64,000 nucleotides of DNA from NCBI RefSeq assembly GCF_900142085.1, contig NZ_FQZQ01000001.1, positions 124,001-188,000 on the forward strand. Direction: 5' to 3'. Positions 17,292 through 27,116 of this stretch are shown here, one piece after another. The notes below the pieces were generated by a model. That model was not told the origin of the DNA, searched no databases, and saw only the letters and a list, made by a program, of their open reading frames with translations. Source of the DNA: Shimia gijangensis. Its GTDB lineage: Bacteria > Pseudomonadota > Alphaproteobacteria > Rhodobacterales > Rhodobacteraceae. The first letter of the stretch is position 1. Each line of letters opens with the position of its first letter. Position numbers and translations under genes: made by a program.

Positions 17292-18272
17292 TCAGGCGGA
17301 CAAAAGCTCAGTGACTGTTGTTTGCTGAACCAGTGAAACATCAGCGGCCGACAAATCAGGGTTTCCCTGAACCGTCGCCACAAGAACACCTTCAACAAAA
17401 ATGCCGCTCGCATTGGGCGAGTCTGCCAACCCATAAACCGCGACCTCAGGGGGGAGGTCTGACCCATCATAAACAAGAACAAGACTGTCCTCACTCCTGT
17501 CAAAGTCCGTGATCGTCGTGATTTGATCCGAGGCCGACCATTCATCGAGCAAAAACTGGTCAAGACCTTCGCCACCCGTGATCCAGTCGCCACTCCCGGC
17601 AACTATGATATCATTGCCGTCTCCACCATTCAGGAAATCGGCCTCAGAACCGGTGTCGTCAGCCCCGACGATCACGTCCTGCCCGTCACCGCCAAACAAT
17701 GTATCGCCCCCTTCACCACCGCTAAGAGTATCATCATCCGCGCCACCATGCAGGGCGTCATTGCCTTCACCACCGACAAGACTGTCGGCGCCAAAGCCAC
17801 CTACAAGTGAATCGCTGCCCGCACCGCCATCCAGCACGTCGTTGCCCATATGGCCAAACAGAGAGTCATCGCCGGTCTCACCATTCAGTGTGTCTTCGCC
17901 GTTTTGGCCATGCAGGACATCATCACCTTCACCACCGAACAAAAGGTCGTTGCCGTCCTCGCCAAACAGGTGATCCTCGCCCGCCAGACCTGTCAGGGAG
18001 TCGTCGCCTTCATATCCGTTGATTTGGTCTTTGCCAGCGCCACCAAGGATCGTTTCGTCATCTTCTGTGCCTGAAATGATCTGATCTTCAGACGATGTCA
18101 GACTGTCTGGGTCCAGCCCATCAAGGGCAATGTCGAGGCCGTCCCATTCGGAGTTTTCGATCTGGTCAGGGTCTTCTGGGAGGAGGTCGTCCTCTCCGGT
18201 TGCGATCTCTTCAAAACCAACCATGACAACTGCGCTGGCTGCCATCAGGCCAAGAAGGCCAAAAATAAACAT
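17292..18272 (-). CDS. Membrane-anchored RTX (haemolysin-type) calcium-binding repeat protein
   Basis: This protein of about 326 residues starts with a hydrophobic segment (FIFGLLGLMAASAVVMVGF) that could be a signal anchor, then an acidic stretch. A run of about 17 nonapeptide-like repeats of the GGxGxDxLx type (for example GGEGDDVLHG, GGEGNDALHG) spans residues 70-240. A non-repeat C-terminus of about 85 residues follows. RTX repeats bind Ca2+ in a parallel beta-roll and normally occur in type I-secreted proteins. An N-terminal hydrophobic anchor on such a short protein is unusual, because type I substrates lack N-terminal signals. I chose ATG 18272 for GGGGAG just upstream; a GTG at 18287 is less likely. 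Function unknown. Confidence 0.85.
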   Translation of the reverse strand: MFIFGLLGLMAASAVVMVGFEEIATGEDDLLPEDPDQIENSEWDGLDIALDGLDPDSLTSSEDQIISGTEDDETILGGAGKDQINGYEGDDSLTGLAGEDHLFGEDGNDLLFGGEGDDVLHGQNGEDTLNGETGDDSLFGHMGNDVLDGGAGSDSLVGGFGADSLVGGEGNDALHGGADDDTLSGGEGGDTLFGGDGQDVIVGADDTGSEADFLNGGDGNDIIVAGSGDWITGGEGLDQFLLDEWSASDQITTITDFDRSEDSLVLVYDGSDLPPEVAVYGLADSPNASGIFVEGVLVATVQGNPDLSAADVSLVQQTTVTELLSA

Positions 18273-18386
18273 TACTCCCCACTCCACACAACGCCCCAGA
18301 GTATAAGGGCACGGCAGATGCTGGGCGTAAAGTGTATCGTGAAAAAGTGGTTAACAAGACGCAATCAAAAAAACCTGCACTTTCGA

Positions 18387-18902
18387 TTAGATGCTGATGT
18401 CCCAAAGCTCGGGTTTTTGAGCATAGGCGATGTATAGTGGATGGCCGGGATGACCCTTTTTAGTAAGGCCAAGGCAGTGCACCGGGCGCCCCGTCGCACG
18501 CAAGACGTTTTGCATCGCGGCTCCCCGATTTAGGTGATCTCCGTGCGCGCCCCATGCGGCAATGATCGTATCTGCCCAGTGGCATGCCTGTGTGATGGCC
18601 AGATCGTTTTCCGGACCTTCGGGCGACTTATGGGCGCGCATTTTCTTGGGGTCAGTTTCGCGCAGAGCAAAAATGTTGACCGCGCAGAAACCACCGAACC
18701 CTAACGCCCGTGCGCGGCGTTCGCAGCGTTCAATGGTGGGGTCGTTCTGCTTTTCCGTGGCCTTCGACGGGTTCAGCATAATAAAGACAACGCGTTTGCC
18801 CTCGGGCTGCCAGACTCGTGACAGAGAATAGCGATATGTGCCGCATTCCGAGTATTCAGCCTGAGAGGCGGCGTCGTCTTTTTGATGATGCCGGGTGATC
18901 AC
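18387..18902 (-). CDS. DUF1643 domain-containing protein
   Basis: The DUF1643 core is plain: YRYSLSRVWQPEGKRVVFIMLNPSKATEKQNDPT near the N-terminus, then RRARALGFGGFCAVNIFALR, and a C-terminal HCLGLTKKGHPGHPLYI. The family has no assigned biochemical function. An open frame extends to 19034 but would overlap truB by about 125 bases. The GTG at 18902, just after the truB stop, gives a 171-residue protein that begins shortly before the domain, so I prefer it; the start is moderately uncertain. It sits directly downstream of truB and is probably co-transcribed. Confidence 0.78.
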   Translation of the reverse strand: MITRHHQKDDAASQAEYSECGTYRYSLSRVWQPEGKRVVFIMLNPSKATEKQNDPTIERCERRARALGFGGFCAVNIFALRETDPKKMRAHKSPEGPENDLAITQACHWADTIIAAWGAHGDHLNRGAAMQNVLRATGRPVHCLGLTKKGHPGHPLYIAYAQKPELWDISI

Positions 18903-18909
18903 TGTGAGA

Positions 18910-19824
18910 TCAGACCTCTGGAAGGACAAACACGCGGTTTGGATGCAACTCACCTGCTTTGAAAACACCGACCGCCACAGCCTGGCCTTCGAATGAAGCC
19001 CAGGCCTCGTCGCCGTAGTCAACGCCATGAGCAATCACCATCGCAGGGTTTCCATTGCGAAGCCGGGTGACACTTTCCGCGGTGCATTTCACCTCGGGCA
19101 GTCCGGCAAGGGCCTCTTCCAACGGGCGCAGATGGGTGTCGAGTTCGGGCGTCCGGGCCAGTTTTTCGATCTCGTCAAAAGTCAGCCCATCCTTGACCTC
19201 AAAGGGGCCTGACCAGATGCGACGCAACTTCAGGACATGGCCAAAGCAGCCCAAAGCAGCGCCGAGGTCACGGGCGATCGAACGCACATATCCGCCTTTG
19301 CCACAGGTCATTTCAAGGGTCACGTGATCTGCATCGGGGCGATCTGTCATGACCAGCTCTTCGACCCAAAGTGGGCGAGCTTCGATCGTCACATCTTCGC
19401 CGTCGCGTGCCAGTTTATAGGCGCGCTGACCGTCAATTTTCACAGCGGAAAATTTGGGCGGTACTTGCATGATGTCGCCGACAAATGGGCCCAAAGCGTC
19501 TTTGATCTGCTCATCGGAAGGCCGCAGATCTGATTGTGAGATAACTTCGCCTTCGGCATCATCGGTATTAGTAGCCTGCCCCAGACGTGCGGTGAATTCA
19601 TAGCATTTCAGATCGTCGGTGATGTAGGGCACAGTTTTGGTGGCTTCGCCCAAAGCGATGGCCAGAACGCCCGTGGCTTCGGGGTCCAGAGTTCCGGCGT
19701 GACCGGCCTTTTTGGCATCAAACGCCCAGCGAACTTTGTTCACTACAGCGGTTGAGGTCATACCGGCAGGTTTGTCGACCACCAGCCAACCTGAAATGTC
19801 GCGACCTTTGCGTTTGCGTCCCAT
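18910..19824 (-). CDS. truB: tRNA pseudouridine-55 synthase
   Basis: This 304-residue enzyme makes the T-loop pseudouridine 55 in tRNAs. The N-terminal [14 protein letters not shown] and the catalytic motif [22 protein letters not shown] with its Asp nucleophile are intact, as are [15 protein letters not shown] and the C-terminal PUA-like domain. ATG 19824 is preferred because the conserved fold starts within 12 residues and the upstream frame has no family similarity. It lies between the NAGPA-like gene and DUF1643 in the conserved rbfA-truB-rpsO block. Confidence 0.97.
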   Translation of the reverse strand: MGRKRKGRDISGWLVVDKPAGMTSTAVVNKVRWAFDAKKAGHAGTLDPEATGVLAIALGEATKTVPYITDDLKCYEFTARLGQATNTDDAEGEVISQSDLRPSDEQIKDALGPFVGDIMQVPPKFSAVKIDGQRAYKLARDGEDVTIEARPLWVEELVMTDRPDADHVTLEMTCGKGGYVRSIARDLGAALGCFGHVLKLRRIWSGPFEVKDGLTFDEIEKLARTPELDTHLRPLEEALAGLPEVKCTAESVTRLRNGNPAMVIAHGVDYGDEAWASFEGQAVAVGVFKAGELHPNRVFVLPEV

Positions 19825-19948
19825 TGAGTGTCCGATCTGAGTGTTAAGAGCGGCGGCGTAGCGGAAGGCGGGGGAACTGTCAAATTCTGTTGCGCCATCA
19901 GGGGCGCTGCTCCTCATGCCGGGATATTCTGTTCCAGTTGAAAGGAGG

Positions 19949-20683
19949 TCAGTTGGGCGCGACAACGCCAACGATGGGGCCAAGCCAGAAACCCGCATCG
20001 GATCGGTTTAGTTCCGGTGCGTGCAGGCGGCTGACTTTGCCATCAAAGTAAAGTGCGTTGGGTAGTTTTAATTCGTCGCGAAACAGGCGGCCAAATTCGT
20101 GGAAAGTGACCGGGTTATTGGAAATGGCGAAAACGGCGCGGGTGCCATCGCTGTTGGTGCCGACGCCATTGCGCAGATAGCGAGAGGTACTGTCGGGCAA
20201 AAAACGCGGGTGCAATTTGCCGTCAATCACCAGCATTGGCCCGGATTGGCTGGCGTAGGTGCAATTTGGGCGACTTTTTTTAAAGGCGAGGGTTTCAATC
20301 ACTCTGGCCCGAGTGTCTTCAACGCAGAACACACCATTGGGTAAGAGACCAAAGTTACCTTTGCTGGCGCCCGTCAGCAGGCGCCCTTCGGATTTGCCGT
20401 TTTCCACATAAAGCCCAACCGGGCTGCGGTCGGCATGATACATGCCCGCATTCATGGCGAAGGCAAGTGACTGGCCGTCCGGCAGGCGCGTATTGATTGC
20501 GGAAAACTGACCAATAGGCATGGCTTTGTCGTCGCGCAGAAAAAGTCGCAGATCCTCTTGCGTGGTGTCGACTTCGCAGAGCGTGTAGCGATTCTTATCA
20601 TGCTCAAAGTCGCGGCATTCAACGGCTTGAGCTTCGGTCGCCAGCGCCCCCAGTGCGGTTAAGATAGCGACTGCCCGGATCAT
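19949..20683 (-). CDS. Phosphodiester glycosidase (NAGPA / DUF2233) family protein, exported
   Basis: The protein has 244 residues with a signal peptide (residues 1-20, ending EAQA). The NAGPA fold shows as [24 protein letters not shown], then [27 protein letters not shown] and [17 protein letters not shown]. Relatives cleave sugar phosphodiesters (mammalian uncovering enzyme) or hydrolyse peptidoglycan-associated links (YigE/YomE types). Four cysteines could form disulfides in the periplasm. Its ATG overlaps the rbfA stop by 4 bases, so it is translationally coupled to a ribosome-maturation gene, an odd partnership for an exported hydrolase. Confidence 0.85.
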   Translation of the reverse strand: MIRAVAILTALGALATEAQAVECRDFEHDKNRYTLCEVDTTQEDLRLFLRDDKAMPIGQFSAINTRLPDGQSLAFAMNAGMYHADRSPVGLYVENGKSEGRLLTGASKGNFGLLPNGVFCVEDTRARVIETLAFKKSRPNCTYASQSGPMLVIDGKLHPRFLPDSTSRYLRNGVGTNSDGTRAVFAISNNPVTFHEFGRLFRDELKLPNALYFDGKVSRLHAPELNRSDAGFWLGPIVGVVAPN

Positions 20684-21081
20684 TCGTCGCCTTCAATATC
20701 CTGACGCACGTGATCCTGATTCAGTATCCGGCGTGTTTCGTCCATCTGATCAAAGGTCGTATCAAGTCGAAAGCGCAGCTCGGGCGTATGTTTCAATCCG
20801 GTTTTCTTGCCGATGGCATGGCGAATTTCGCCTTTGTTTTTCGCCAGTAGCTTGAGCACATCGTCTTTGCCCTTGCCGCCAAGTGGCAGGACAAAGGCCG
20901 TAGCGATCCTGAGATCAGGTGTTGTGCGCACTTCGCCCACGGTGATGGACATGCGATTCAGGTCCGGGTCGTGTACATCGCCCCGTGACAGAATTTCGGC
21001 CAAAGCGCGACGGATCAGTTCGCCGACGCGAAGCTGACGTTGGGAGGGGCCGGAGCCTTCATAGGATTTGTTCTTTGCCAT
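20680..21081 (-). CDS. rbfA: 30S ribosome-binding factor A
   Basis: The 133 residues carry the RbfA KH-like fold: SQRQLRVGELIRRALAEILSRG, then DLNRMSITVGEVRTTPDLRIATAFVLPLG and LKHTPELRFRLDTTFDQMDETRRI. RbfA promotes late 30S maturation and cold adaptation. ATG 21081 has GTGGGGGCC upstream; the longer start at 21090 is less likely. It is divergent from dapB with 93 bases between, and heads the minus-strand rbfA-NAGPA-truB operon. Confidence 0.96.
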   Translation of the reverse strand: MAKNKSYEGSGPSQRQLRVGELIRRALAEILSRGDVHDPDLNRMSITVGEVRTTPDLRIATAFVLPLGGKGKDDVLKLLAKNKGEIRHAIGKKTGLKHTPELRFRLDTTFDQMDETRRILNQDHVRQDIEGDE

Positions 21082-21174
21082 GGCCCCCACTTATGCTTTT
21101 CCTAAGGCTTTGCCAAGCGTCCCGGCTTTGGGTAAACGTGGCCGGACGTTATTCAGCCGACAGGGGACAGTCAG

Positions 21175-21984
21175 ATGGAAAATCTGCCAGGGATCGTAAT
21201 CACCGGTGCATCGGGTCGCATGGGCCAGATGCTGGTTCAAACCGTGATGGCGAGTGACAAGGCGAGCCTTGTTGGGGCCATCGAACGTGCGGGGCATCCG
21301 TGGGTCGGCATGGATATCGGCGAGGCCATGGGGGGGCAGGCGGTGGGTGTGGTTGTGACAGACCAACCGCTGGACGCCTTTGCCAAGGCGCAGGCGGTGA
21401 TTGATTTCACGGCCCCTGCTGCAACGTTGCAATTTGCCAAACTGGCGGCGCAGGCGCGGGCAGTGCATGTGATTGGCACCACAGGTATGACCGATGAAGA
21501 TATTGCGAAACTCGAGCCCTGCGGACGCCACGCAGTGATCGTGCGGGCTGGCAATATGTCGCTCGGTGTGAACCTGCTGACGCAGTTGACCAAAAAAGTC
21601 GCGGCGGCGCTGGACGATGATTTCGACATCGAAGTGATCGAATCGCACCACAACCAAAAAGTAGATGCTCCGTCAGGGACCGCCCTGATGTTGGGTGAAG
21701 CCGCGGCCGAGGGACGGGGTGTCGATCTGGCGGATGTTGCGGACCGGGGCCGTGATGGCATTACCGGGGCCCGTAAGAAAGGTGACATCGGATTTGTCGC
21801 CATTCGCGGTGGCGACATTGTCGGGGAACATGATGTGATGTTTGCCGCCCCCGGCGAGCGCATTGTGCTGCGTCATCTGGCCAGTGATCGGGCGGTGTTT
21901 GCACGTGGTGCTTTGAAAGCGGCCTTGTGGGGGCAGGATAAAAAGCCCGGCGAATACGACATGCTGGACGTGTTGGGGCTCTGA
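21175..21984 (+). CDS. dapB: 4-hydroxy-tetrahydrodipicolinate reductase
   Basis: This 269-residue DapB has the N-terminal NAD(P)-binding [20 protein letters not shown], and the catalytic/substrate signature [18 protein letters not shown] with its His and Lys. It reduces HTPA to tetrahydrodipicolinate in lysine and meso-diaminopimelate synthesis. GGGGACAG precedes the ATG. The DUF1674 gene converges from the other side with 15 bases between the ends. Note that a saccharopine-type lysine pathway occurs 26 kb downstream, so the organism synthesises lysine by the DAP route and probably degrades it by the other. Confidence 0.97.
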   Translation: MENLPGIVITGASGRMGQMLVQTVMASDKASLVGAIERAGHPWVGMDIGEAMGGQAVGVVVTDQPLDAFAKAQAVIDFTAPAATLQFAKLAAQARAVHVIGTTGMTDEDIAKLEPCGRHAVIVRAGNMSLGVNLLTQLTKKVAAALDDDFDIEVIESHHNQKVDAPSGTALMLGEAAAEGRGVDLADVADRGRDGITGARKKGDIGFVAIRGGDIVGEHDVMFAAPGERIVLRHLASDRAVFARGALKAALWGQDKKPGEYDMLDVLGL

Positions 21985-21999
21985 TCTCCTAAGGGTCGC

Positions 22000-22188
22000 T
22001 CAGAAGTCGATCGCAATGCCCTTTTTCTCCCAATCGCCGAAACGTACTGGTTCTGGCCCGTCGCGCCCGCCAAGTTCGGTTGGCATTTCCGCGGCTTTCG
22101 CCTTTTTGCGGCGTTCTTCGGCTTCGGCCAACGCACGCCGGGCGGCGGGTGGCAGGTCTGGTTTCGGTTGATCGGGCGTATCGCTCAT
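22000..22188 (-). CDS. DUF1674 (SdhAF4-like) small protein
   Basis: The 62 residues have a charged, Ala-rich N-terminal half and the diagnostic C-terminal motif EPVRFGDWEKKGIAIDF of DUF1674. In mitochondria the family is Sdh8/SDHAF4, which protects flavinylated SdhA before succinate dehydrogenase assembly; a similar bacterial role is inference. I chose ATG 22188, which gives the usual family length; longer in-frame extensions do not match. It is divergent from the rsmB-type gene. Confidence 0.85.
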   Translation of the reverse strand: MSDTPDQPKPDLPPAARRALAEAEERRKKAKAAEMPTELGGRDGPEPVRFGDWEKKGIAIDF

Positions 22189-22264
22189 TGGCAGGGTTCC
22201 TTTCGGTCCGTGCCCCTGATATACGCGCCCGTCCCCAAAGGACAAGTTTTACAGGAGCGTCTTC

Positions 22265-23533
22265 ATGTCTCAGAGCGGTGTCTATGCCCGTCGCAGCGCG
22301 GTTTATCTGTTGGATCAGGTGCTGGGAGAAGGACGACTTTTGCCTGAGTTGATTGGTGCCGGTGCGTTGGAGCAACTGCAACCCGAAGATCGCGCCCGTG
22401 CGCAACGCTTGGCGACGGAAACCTTGCGCGGCCTGGAACGCGCGGATCGTATTTTGCAGAAACACCTCAAGAAAAACCCTCCTATGACGGTGCGCAATGT
22501 GCTGCGGGTGGCCACGGTCGAGCTGTGTTCAGGTGGGGCCGCGCATGGGGTCGTTAATGATGCCGTTGAGCTTGTGAGCCGCAATAAGGGCACGGCTTCA
22601 ATGAAGGGTCTTGTTAATGCGGTGTTGCGCAAGGTTGCGGCGACTGGCCCTGAAGAATGGAAAAAACTACGGGTGCCGCACTTGCCCAAGTGGCTGCGAA
22701 AACCGCTGGTTCAGGCTTATGGTCCTGAGGCTGTGGCCGCCATGGAGGCTGCGCATTTTGCCGGTGCCCCGTTGGATCTGACCGCCAAAGGTGACAGGGG
22801 CGCGTTGCATCGTTCGTTGGGTGGGGATTTCCTGCCAACGGGCACCGTTAGGCTTGAGAGTGCGGGGCAAGTGTCCACGTTGCCGGGTTTCAAAAGGGGC
22901 AGTTGGTGGGTGCAGGACGCGGCGGCGTCATTGCCAGTACAGGTTTTGGCCCCGAAAGAGGGTGAGAAAATCCTCGATCTTTGTGCAGCTCCGGGCGGCA
23001 AAACTTTACAGATTGCGGCCAGTGGGGCTGAGGTCACATCAGTGGATGATTCTGAACTTCGAATGGCGCGCGTGTATGAAAATCTGAAACGGACGGGCCT
23101 TAAATCCGAATGCATTGTGGGCGATGTGATGGAGCAAACCGGTGAATGGGACGCGATCCTGCTGGATGCGCCTTGTTCAGCCACTGGCACCATTCGGCGT
23201 CACCCTGATCTTCCGCACGCAAAAGACGGCAGCGAATTTGGTGCTTTGATTGAGTTGCAGGCGGTTATGTTGGATCATGCGCTTTCGTTGCTCAAACCCG
23301 GTGGGCGGCTTGTGTTTTGTACCTGTTCGCTTTTGCCAGACGAGGGCGAATGTCAGGTCGAAGATGTCTTGGAGCGGCATGAAGGTCTGACTGTGGATCG
23401 CGATGCGCTGAACCTGGACGGTATCGATCCTGCATGGATCACCGAAGAAGGCGGCCTGCGCCTGCGTCCTGATTATTGGGCGGACAAGGGCGGCATGGAC
23501 GGGTTTTACATGGCCTGCCTGCGCAAAGGTTAA
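22265..23533 (+). CDS. rsmB: RsmB-type 16S rRNA (cytosine-5) methyltransferase
   Basis: This 422-residue protein has an N-terminal NusB-like RNA-binding domain (residues about 8-130) and a C-terminal Nop2/NSUN-type methyltransferase. The latter shows SAM motif LCAAPGGKTLQIAASG near 240, DAPCSATGTIRRHPDL (motif IV, catalytic Cys pair partner) and CTCSLLPDEGE (motif VI Cys). It methylates a cytosine (C967 in E. coli) of 16S rRNA. AGGAG lies 9 bases before the ATG. A heparinase-like gene and purH follow on the same strand, an order common in Rhodobacterales. Confidence 0.93.
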   Translation: MSQSGVYARRSAVYLLDQVLGEGRLLPELIGAGALEQLQPEDRARAQRLATETLRGLERADRILQKHLKKNPPMTVRNVLRVATVELCSGGAAHGVVNDAVELVSRNKGTASMKGLVNAVLRKVAATGPEEWKKLRVPHLPKWLRKPLVQAYGPEAVAAMEAAHFAGAPLDLTAKGDRGALHRSLGGDFLPTGTVRLESAGQVSTLPGFKRGSWWVQDAAASLPVQVLAPKEGEKILDLCAAPGGKTLQIAASGAEVTSVDDSELRMARVYENLKRTGLKSECIVGDVMEQTGEWDAILLDAPCSATGTIRRHPDLPHAKDGSEFGALIELQAVMLDHALSLLKPGGRLVFCTCSLLPDEGECQVEDVLERHEGLTVDRDALNLDGIDPAWITEEGGLRLRPDYWADKGGMDGFYMACLRKG

Positions 23534-23654
23534 GTTTTGATCCAGACCGGCAGGAACCCGCAACGCGGTACCGGACAGGCAATTCAAACGGTGACTTTGT
23601 GTCCTCTGCGCTGTATTATGGAAAAAAACGCCAACAAGGCGTAGAGGCAGAGAC

Positions 23655-25397
23655 ATGAGCAACCCCGAAGGGTTTTCAGCGCGCTGGGCGCGCTTCATGC
23701 ATCGCGTGCATGCGCGATTAAGCACGCGTGCGCGCCCTGCAACCGGTTTCACCTCAATGCCTGAACCACGCACCATCGGTAGTTTTGCCCGTGGTCGCCA
23801 GTTGGTGGCGGGAAACTATCTGTTTGCCGGCCATCTGGTGACAGCCCCGGAATTGTCAGTTTGGGATGTGAAAGTGGCCGATCCGGTTTATGGTCAGGAA
23901 TTGCAGGGCTTTGCATGGCTTGATGATCTTGCCGCCGTCGGTGATGCCGCTGCCCGTGATAAAGGTCAGGATTGGGTTTGGCACTGGATTGATCGCTATG
24001 GCCGCGGTCAGGGAGAGGGCTGGACGCCTGACCTGACAGGACGACGGCTGATCCGCTGGATCAACCATGCTTTGTTCCTGTTACGAGGGCGCGAGTCTGC
24101 GCAGTCCGAAGCGTTTTATCGTTCGCTTGGACAACAGACGATCTTTTTGTCTCGGCGCTGGCAGAAATCAGCCTCCGGCTTGCCCCGATTCGAAGCACTT
24201 GCCGGATTGATCTATGCGGGTTTGGCTCTGGAGGGGATGGACACGCATGTTGCCCCTGCCGTAAAGGCGCTGGATCGTGAATGTCGTAGTCAGGTCGACG
24301 ATCAGGGCGGTATTCCAACGCGCAACCCGGAAGAATTACTCGAAGTCTTTACCTTGTTGACTTGGGTCGCGGCAGCTCTGAGCGAAGCCGGGCAAACGCC
24401 AACCTCTGCGCATGTTGAGGCGATTGAACGTATTGCGCCTACCCTTAGAACTTTGCGCCACTCAGATGGTGGGTTGGCACGGTTTCATGGTGGTGGCCGC
24501 GGTATCGAAGGGCGGCTGGATCACGCGCTGGCAGAAAGCCAGATCAAAACCAGCGCACCCGATGGATTGTCGATGGGATACGCGCGTTTGTCGGCAGGGC
24601 GCACCAGCGTGATCGTCGACGCGAGCCCACCGCCTAAAGGCGCTGCATCGCTCAATGCGCATGCCTCAACTCTGGCATTCGAGCTGACCAGCGGGCGACG
24701 GCCAGTGCTTGTGAATTGCGGGTCGGGTGTCAGCTTTGGCGAAGACTGGCGTCGCGCCGGGCGTGCGACACCCAGCCATTCGACTTTGTCGTTGAACGGA
24801 TTTTCCAGCGCACGTCTTGGGGAGGGCGGACGCGGGTGGCGCGATGAACAGTTGGTCGACGCACCGACAGAAGTACCTATTCAGATGAGTCAGGCGCCTG
24901 ACGGGCTTCGTTTTCAGGGTGGGCATAACGGCTATGTGCGCACTCACGGGCTGACCCATGCGCGCACACTTGAGTTGACCTTTGATGGGCGAGGCATGGT
25001 GGGTGAGGATTTGCTGGTCGCACTGGATGATCCTGCCAAGCGGATTTTTGACAAGACGATGGATGCCAACAGCCTGCAGGGTGTGCCTTATGAGGTGCGC
25101 TTTCATCTGCACCCCGAGGTGGACGCGGCCGTGGATATGGGGGGAGCGGCCGTGTCATTGGCGCTGAAAAGCGGCGAGATTTGGATTTTCCGCCAAGGCG
25201 GTGACGTGCAAATAACCCTGGAACCCAGTGTTTTCCTAGAAAAGAACCGATTAAAGCCACGCGCGACAAAACAGATCGTTCTATCTGGCGCCGCAATAGA
25301 GTATGCGACCCGCATCCGGTGGTCGTTGGCCAAAGCGCAGGATTCTGCGGTGGCGATCCGAGACCTGAGCCGGGATGATCTGGATATGACAAACTGA
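23655..25397 (+). CDS. Heparinase II/III-like family protein
   Basis: This 580-residue protein has an N-terminal alpha-helical toroid (about residues 60-300; repeated RLIRWINHALFLLR-type helices) and a C-terminal beta-sandwich Hepar_II_III domain from about 310. The latter includes LVNCGSGVSFGEDWRRAGRATPSHSTLSLNG, the conserved stretch containing the candidate Tyr/His region of this superfamily. No signal peptide is evident. Such proteins occur next to rsmB and purH across Rhodobacterales and are not proven to degrade heparin; a role on uronic-acid polymers or in envelope metabolism is only suggested by fold. The purH start follows by 18 bases. Confidence 0.85.
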   Translation: MSNPEGFSARWARFMHRVHARLSTRARPATGFTSMPEPRTIGSFARGRQLVAGNYLFAGHLVTAPELSVWDVKVADPVYGQELQGFAWLDDLAAVGDAAARDKGQDWVWHWIDRYGRGQGEGWTPDLTGRRLIRWINHALFLLRGRESAQSEAFYRSLGQQTIFLSRRWQKSASGLPRFEALAGLIYAGLALEGMDTHVAPAVKALDRECRSQVDDQGGIPTRNPEELLEVFTLLTWVAAALSEAGQTPTSAHVEAIERIAPTLRTLRHSDGGLARFHGGGRGIEGRLDHALAESQIKTSAPDGLSMGYARLSAGRTSVIVDASPPPKGAASLNAHASTLAFELTSGRRPVLVNCGSGVSFGEDWRRAGRATPSHSTLSLNGFSSARLGEGGRGWRDEQLVDAPTEVPIQMSQAPDGLRFQGGHNGYVRTHGLTHARTLELTFDGRGMVGEDLLVALDDPAKRIFDKTMDANSLQGVPYEVRFHLHPEVDAAVDMGGAAVSLALKSGEIWIFRQGGDVQITLEPSVFLEKNRLKPRATKQIVLSGAAIEYATRIRWSLAKAQDSAVAIRDLSRDDLDMTN

Positions 25398-25415
25398 CCT
25401 GGGACCCCTGAACCT

Positions 25416-27005
25416 ATGACCGATATGACCCCCATCCGCCGCGCCTTGATTTCCGTCTCCGACAAAACCGGATTGATTGAACTGGGCAAGGCGCTTTCTG
25501 AGCGTGGTATTGAACTGCTTTCCACTGGTGGAAGTGCCAAAGCTATGCGTGACGCGGGGTTGACCGTTGTAGATGTCGCTGACGTCACCGGATTTCCTGA
25601 AATGATGGATGGCCGGGTGAAAACTTTGCACCCCAATGTGCACGGTGGTCTGTTGGCTTTGCGCAGCAACCCAGACCATGTCGCCGCAATGGACGAGCAT
25701 GGCATTGGTCCGATCGATCTTTTGGTTGTGAACCTGTATCCGTTTGAGGCCACTGTTGCGGCTGGTGCGGACTATGACACCTGCATTGAAAACATCGATA
25801 TTGGCGGACCCGCGATGATCCGGGCGGCTGCTAAGAACCACGGCGACGTGACCGTGATTGTGGATGTTCAGGATTACGACAAACTGCTTGGCGATATGGA
25901 CAAGCATAACAACGCGACCTGTACCAAGTTCCGCCGCCGTCGCGCACAGATCGCCTATGCCCGCACAGCGGCCTACGATGCAGCCGTTTCAAACTGGATG
26001 GCGGATGCGATTGGCTTTGACACACCGCGCCGTCGCGCTGTTGCCGGTGAAATTAAACAATCGCTGCGCTATGGCGAAAACAGTCACCAGCAAGCATCGT
26101 TCTACACGGATGGATCAAACCGTCCGGGCGTGGCGACTGCTCAACAGTTGCAAGGCAAGGAACTCAGCTACAACAACATCAACGACACGGACGCCGCGTT
26201 TGAATTGGTGGCCGAATTTGATCCGGCCAACGGCCCGGCCTGCGCAATCATCAAACACGCCAACCCTTGCGGCGTGGCTGTAGGGACATCGCTGACCGAA
26301 GCCTATCAAAAAGCGTTTGATTGCGATCGTACGTCGGCCTTTGGTGGCATCGTTGCCTTGAATCAGCCATTGGATGCAGCAACCGCAGCCAAGATCGTGG
26401 AAATCTTCACCGAGGTGGTAATCGCACCGGGTGCGTCTGATGAAGCCAAAGAGATTTTCGCGGCTAAAAAGAACCTGCGCCTGCTTTTGACTGATGGCCT
26501 GCCAGACCCTCGCAAGCCGATTATGGCATACAAACAAGTGGCTGGTGGCATGCTGGTTCAGGACAAAGATGTGGGCTATGTCGGCATCGATGACCTGAAA
26601 GTTGTGACCAAAAAGGCACCGTCTGAGCAGGAAATGGCCGATCTGCTGTTTGCCTGGAAGGTTGCGAAGCACGTGAAGTCAAACGCGATTGTTTACGTCA
26701 AAGATGGCGCCACAGTTGGCGTAGGCGCAGGTCAGATGAGCCGTCTGGACAGTGCCAATGTAGCGGCCTCCAAGGCGGCCCGCATGGCCGTTGAGTTGGG
26801 CATGGATGAAAGCCCGGCCAAAGGCAGCGCCGTGGCGTCCGATGCGTTCTTTCCGTTTGCCGATGGTTTGCTTGAGGCCGCAGCAGCAGGTGGCAAATGT
26901 GTGATCCAGCCCGGTGGCTCGATGCGCGATGACGAAGTGATTGCAGCTGCTGATGAGACAGGCCTTGCCATGGTGTTTACCGGCATGCGCCATTTCCGCC
27001 ACTAG
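25416..27005 (+). CDS. purH: Bifunctional AICAR formyltransferase / IMP cyclohydrolase
   Basis: The 529 residues match PurH. The N-terminal MGS-like IMP cyclohydrolase domain (residues 1-about 150, with [17 protein letters not shown] and [13 protein letters not shown]) is followed by the AICAR transformylase domain. The latter shows the [11 protein letters not shown] motif with the catalytic Lys-His, and [14 protein letters not shown]. It performs the last two steps of de novo IMP synthesis. The Shine-Dalgarno is weak; the start is supported by alignment of the first beta strand. Confidence 0.97.
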   Translation: MTDMTPIRRALISVSDKTGLIELGKALSERGIELLSTGGSAKAMRDAGLTVVDVADVTGFPEMMDGRVKTLHPNVHGGLLALRSNPDHVAAMDEHGIGPIDLLVVNLYPFEATVAAGADYDTCIENIDIGGPAMIRAAAKNHGDVTVIVDVQDYDKLLGDMDKHNNATCTKFRRRRAQIAYARTAAYDAAVSNWMADAIGFDTPRRRAVAGEIKQSLRYGENSHQQASFYTDGSNRPGVATAQQLQGKELSYNNINDTDAAFELVAEFDPANGPACAIIKHANPCGVAVGTSLTEAYQKAFDCDRTSAFGGIVALNQPLDAATAAKIVEIFTEVVIAPGASDEAKEIFAAKKNLRLLLTDGLPDPRKPIMAYKQVAGGMLVQDKDVGYVGIDDLKVVTKKAPSEQEMADLLFAWKVAKHVKSNAIVYVKDGATVGVGAGQMSRLDSANVAASKAARMAVELGMDESPAKGSAVASDAFFPFADGLLEAAAAGGKCVIQPGGSMRDDEVIAAADETGLAMVFTGMRHFRH

Positions 27006-27020
27006 GGCGGTAAAAAACAA

Positions 27021-27052
27021 GCAACCCGTTACGGATAAACGTTTCGGGTTGC
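27021..27052 (+). terminator. Stem-loop after purH
   Basis: GCAACCCG (27021-27028) pairs perfectly with CGGGTTGC (27045-27052) around a 16-base loop that can itself pair ACG/CGT. There is no T run after it, so it may be an attenuating or mRNA-stabilising hairpin rather than a strong terminator. Confidence 0.4.
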
Positions 27053-27116
27053 GGTAAGAAAATGCGGAAGCCCTTGAAAACAAAGGGAACGCAAGAGGCA
27101 GAAAAGGGGACGTGCA

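Noticed and set aside
17578-18074. Low-complexity plus-strand frames opposite the RTX gene
   Set aside because: Their Ser/Pro-rich repeats are the complement of the GGxGxD repeats, not separate proteins or a CRISPR-like array.
17500-18080. Possible DNA tandem repeat or CRISPR in the RTX gene
   Set aside because: The repeats are degenerate, in frame and encode nonapeptides; there are no spacers or identical direct repeats.
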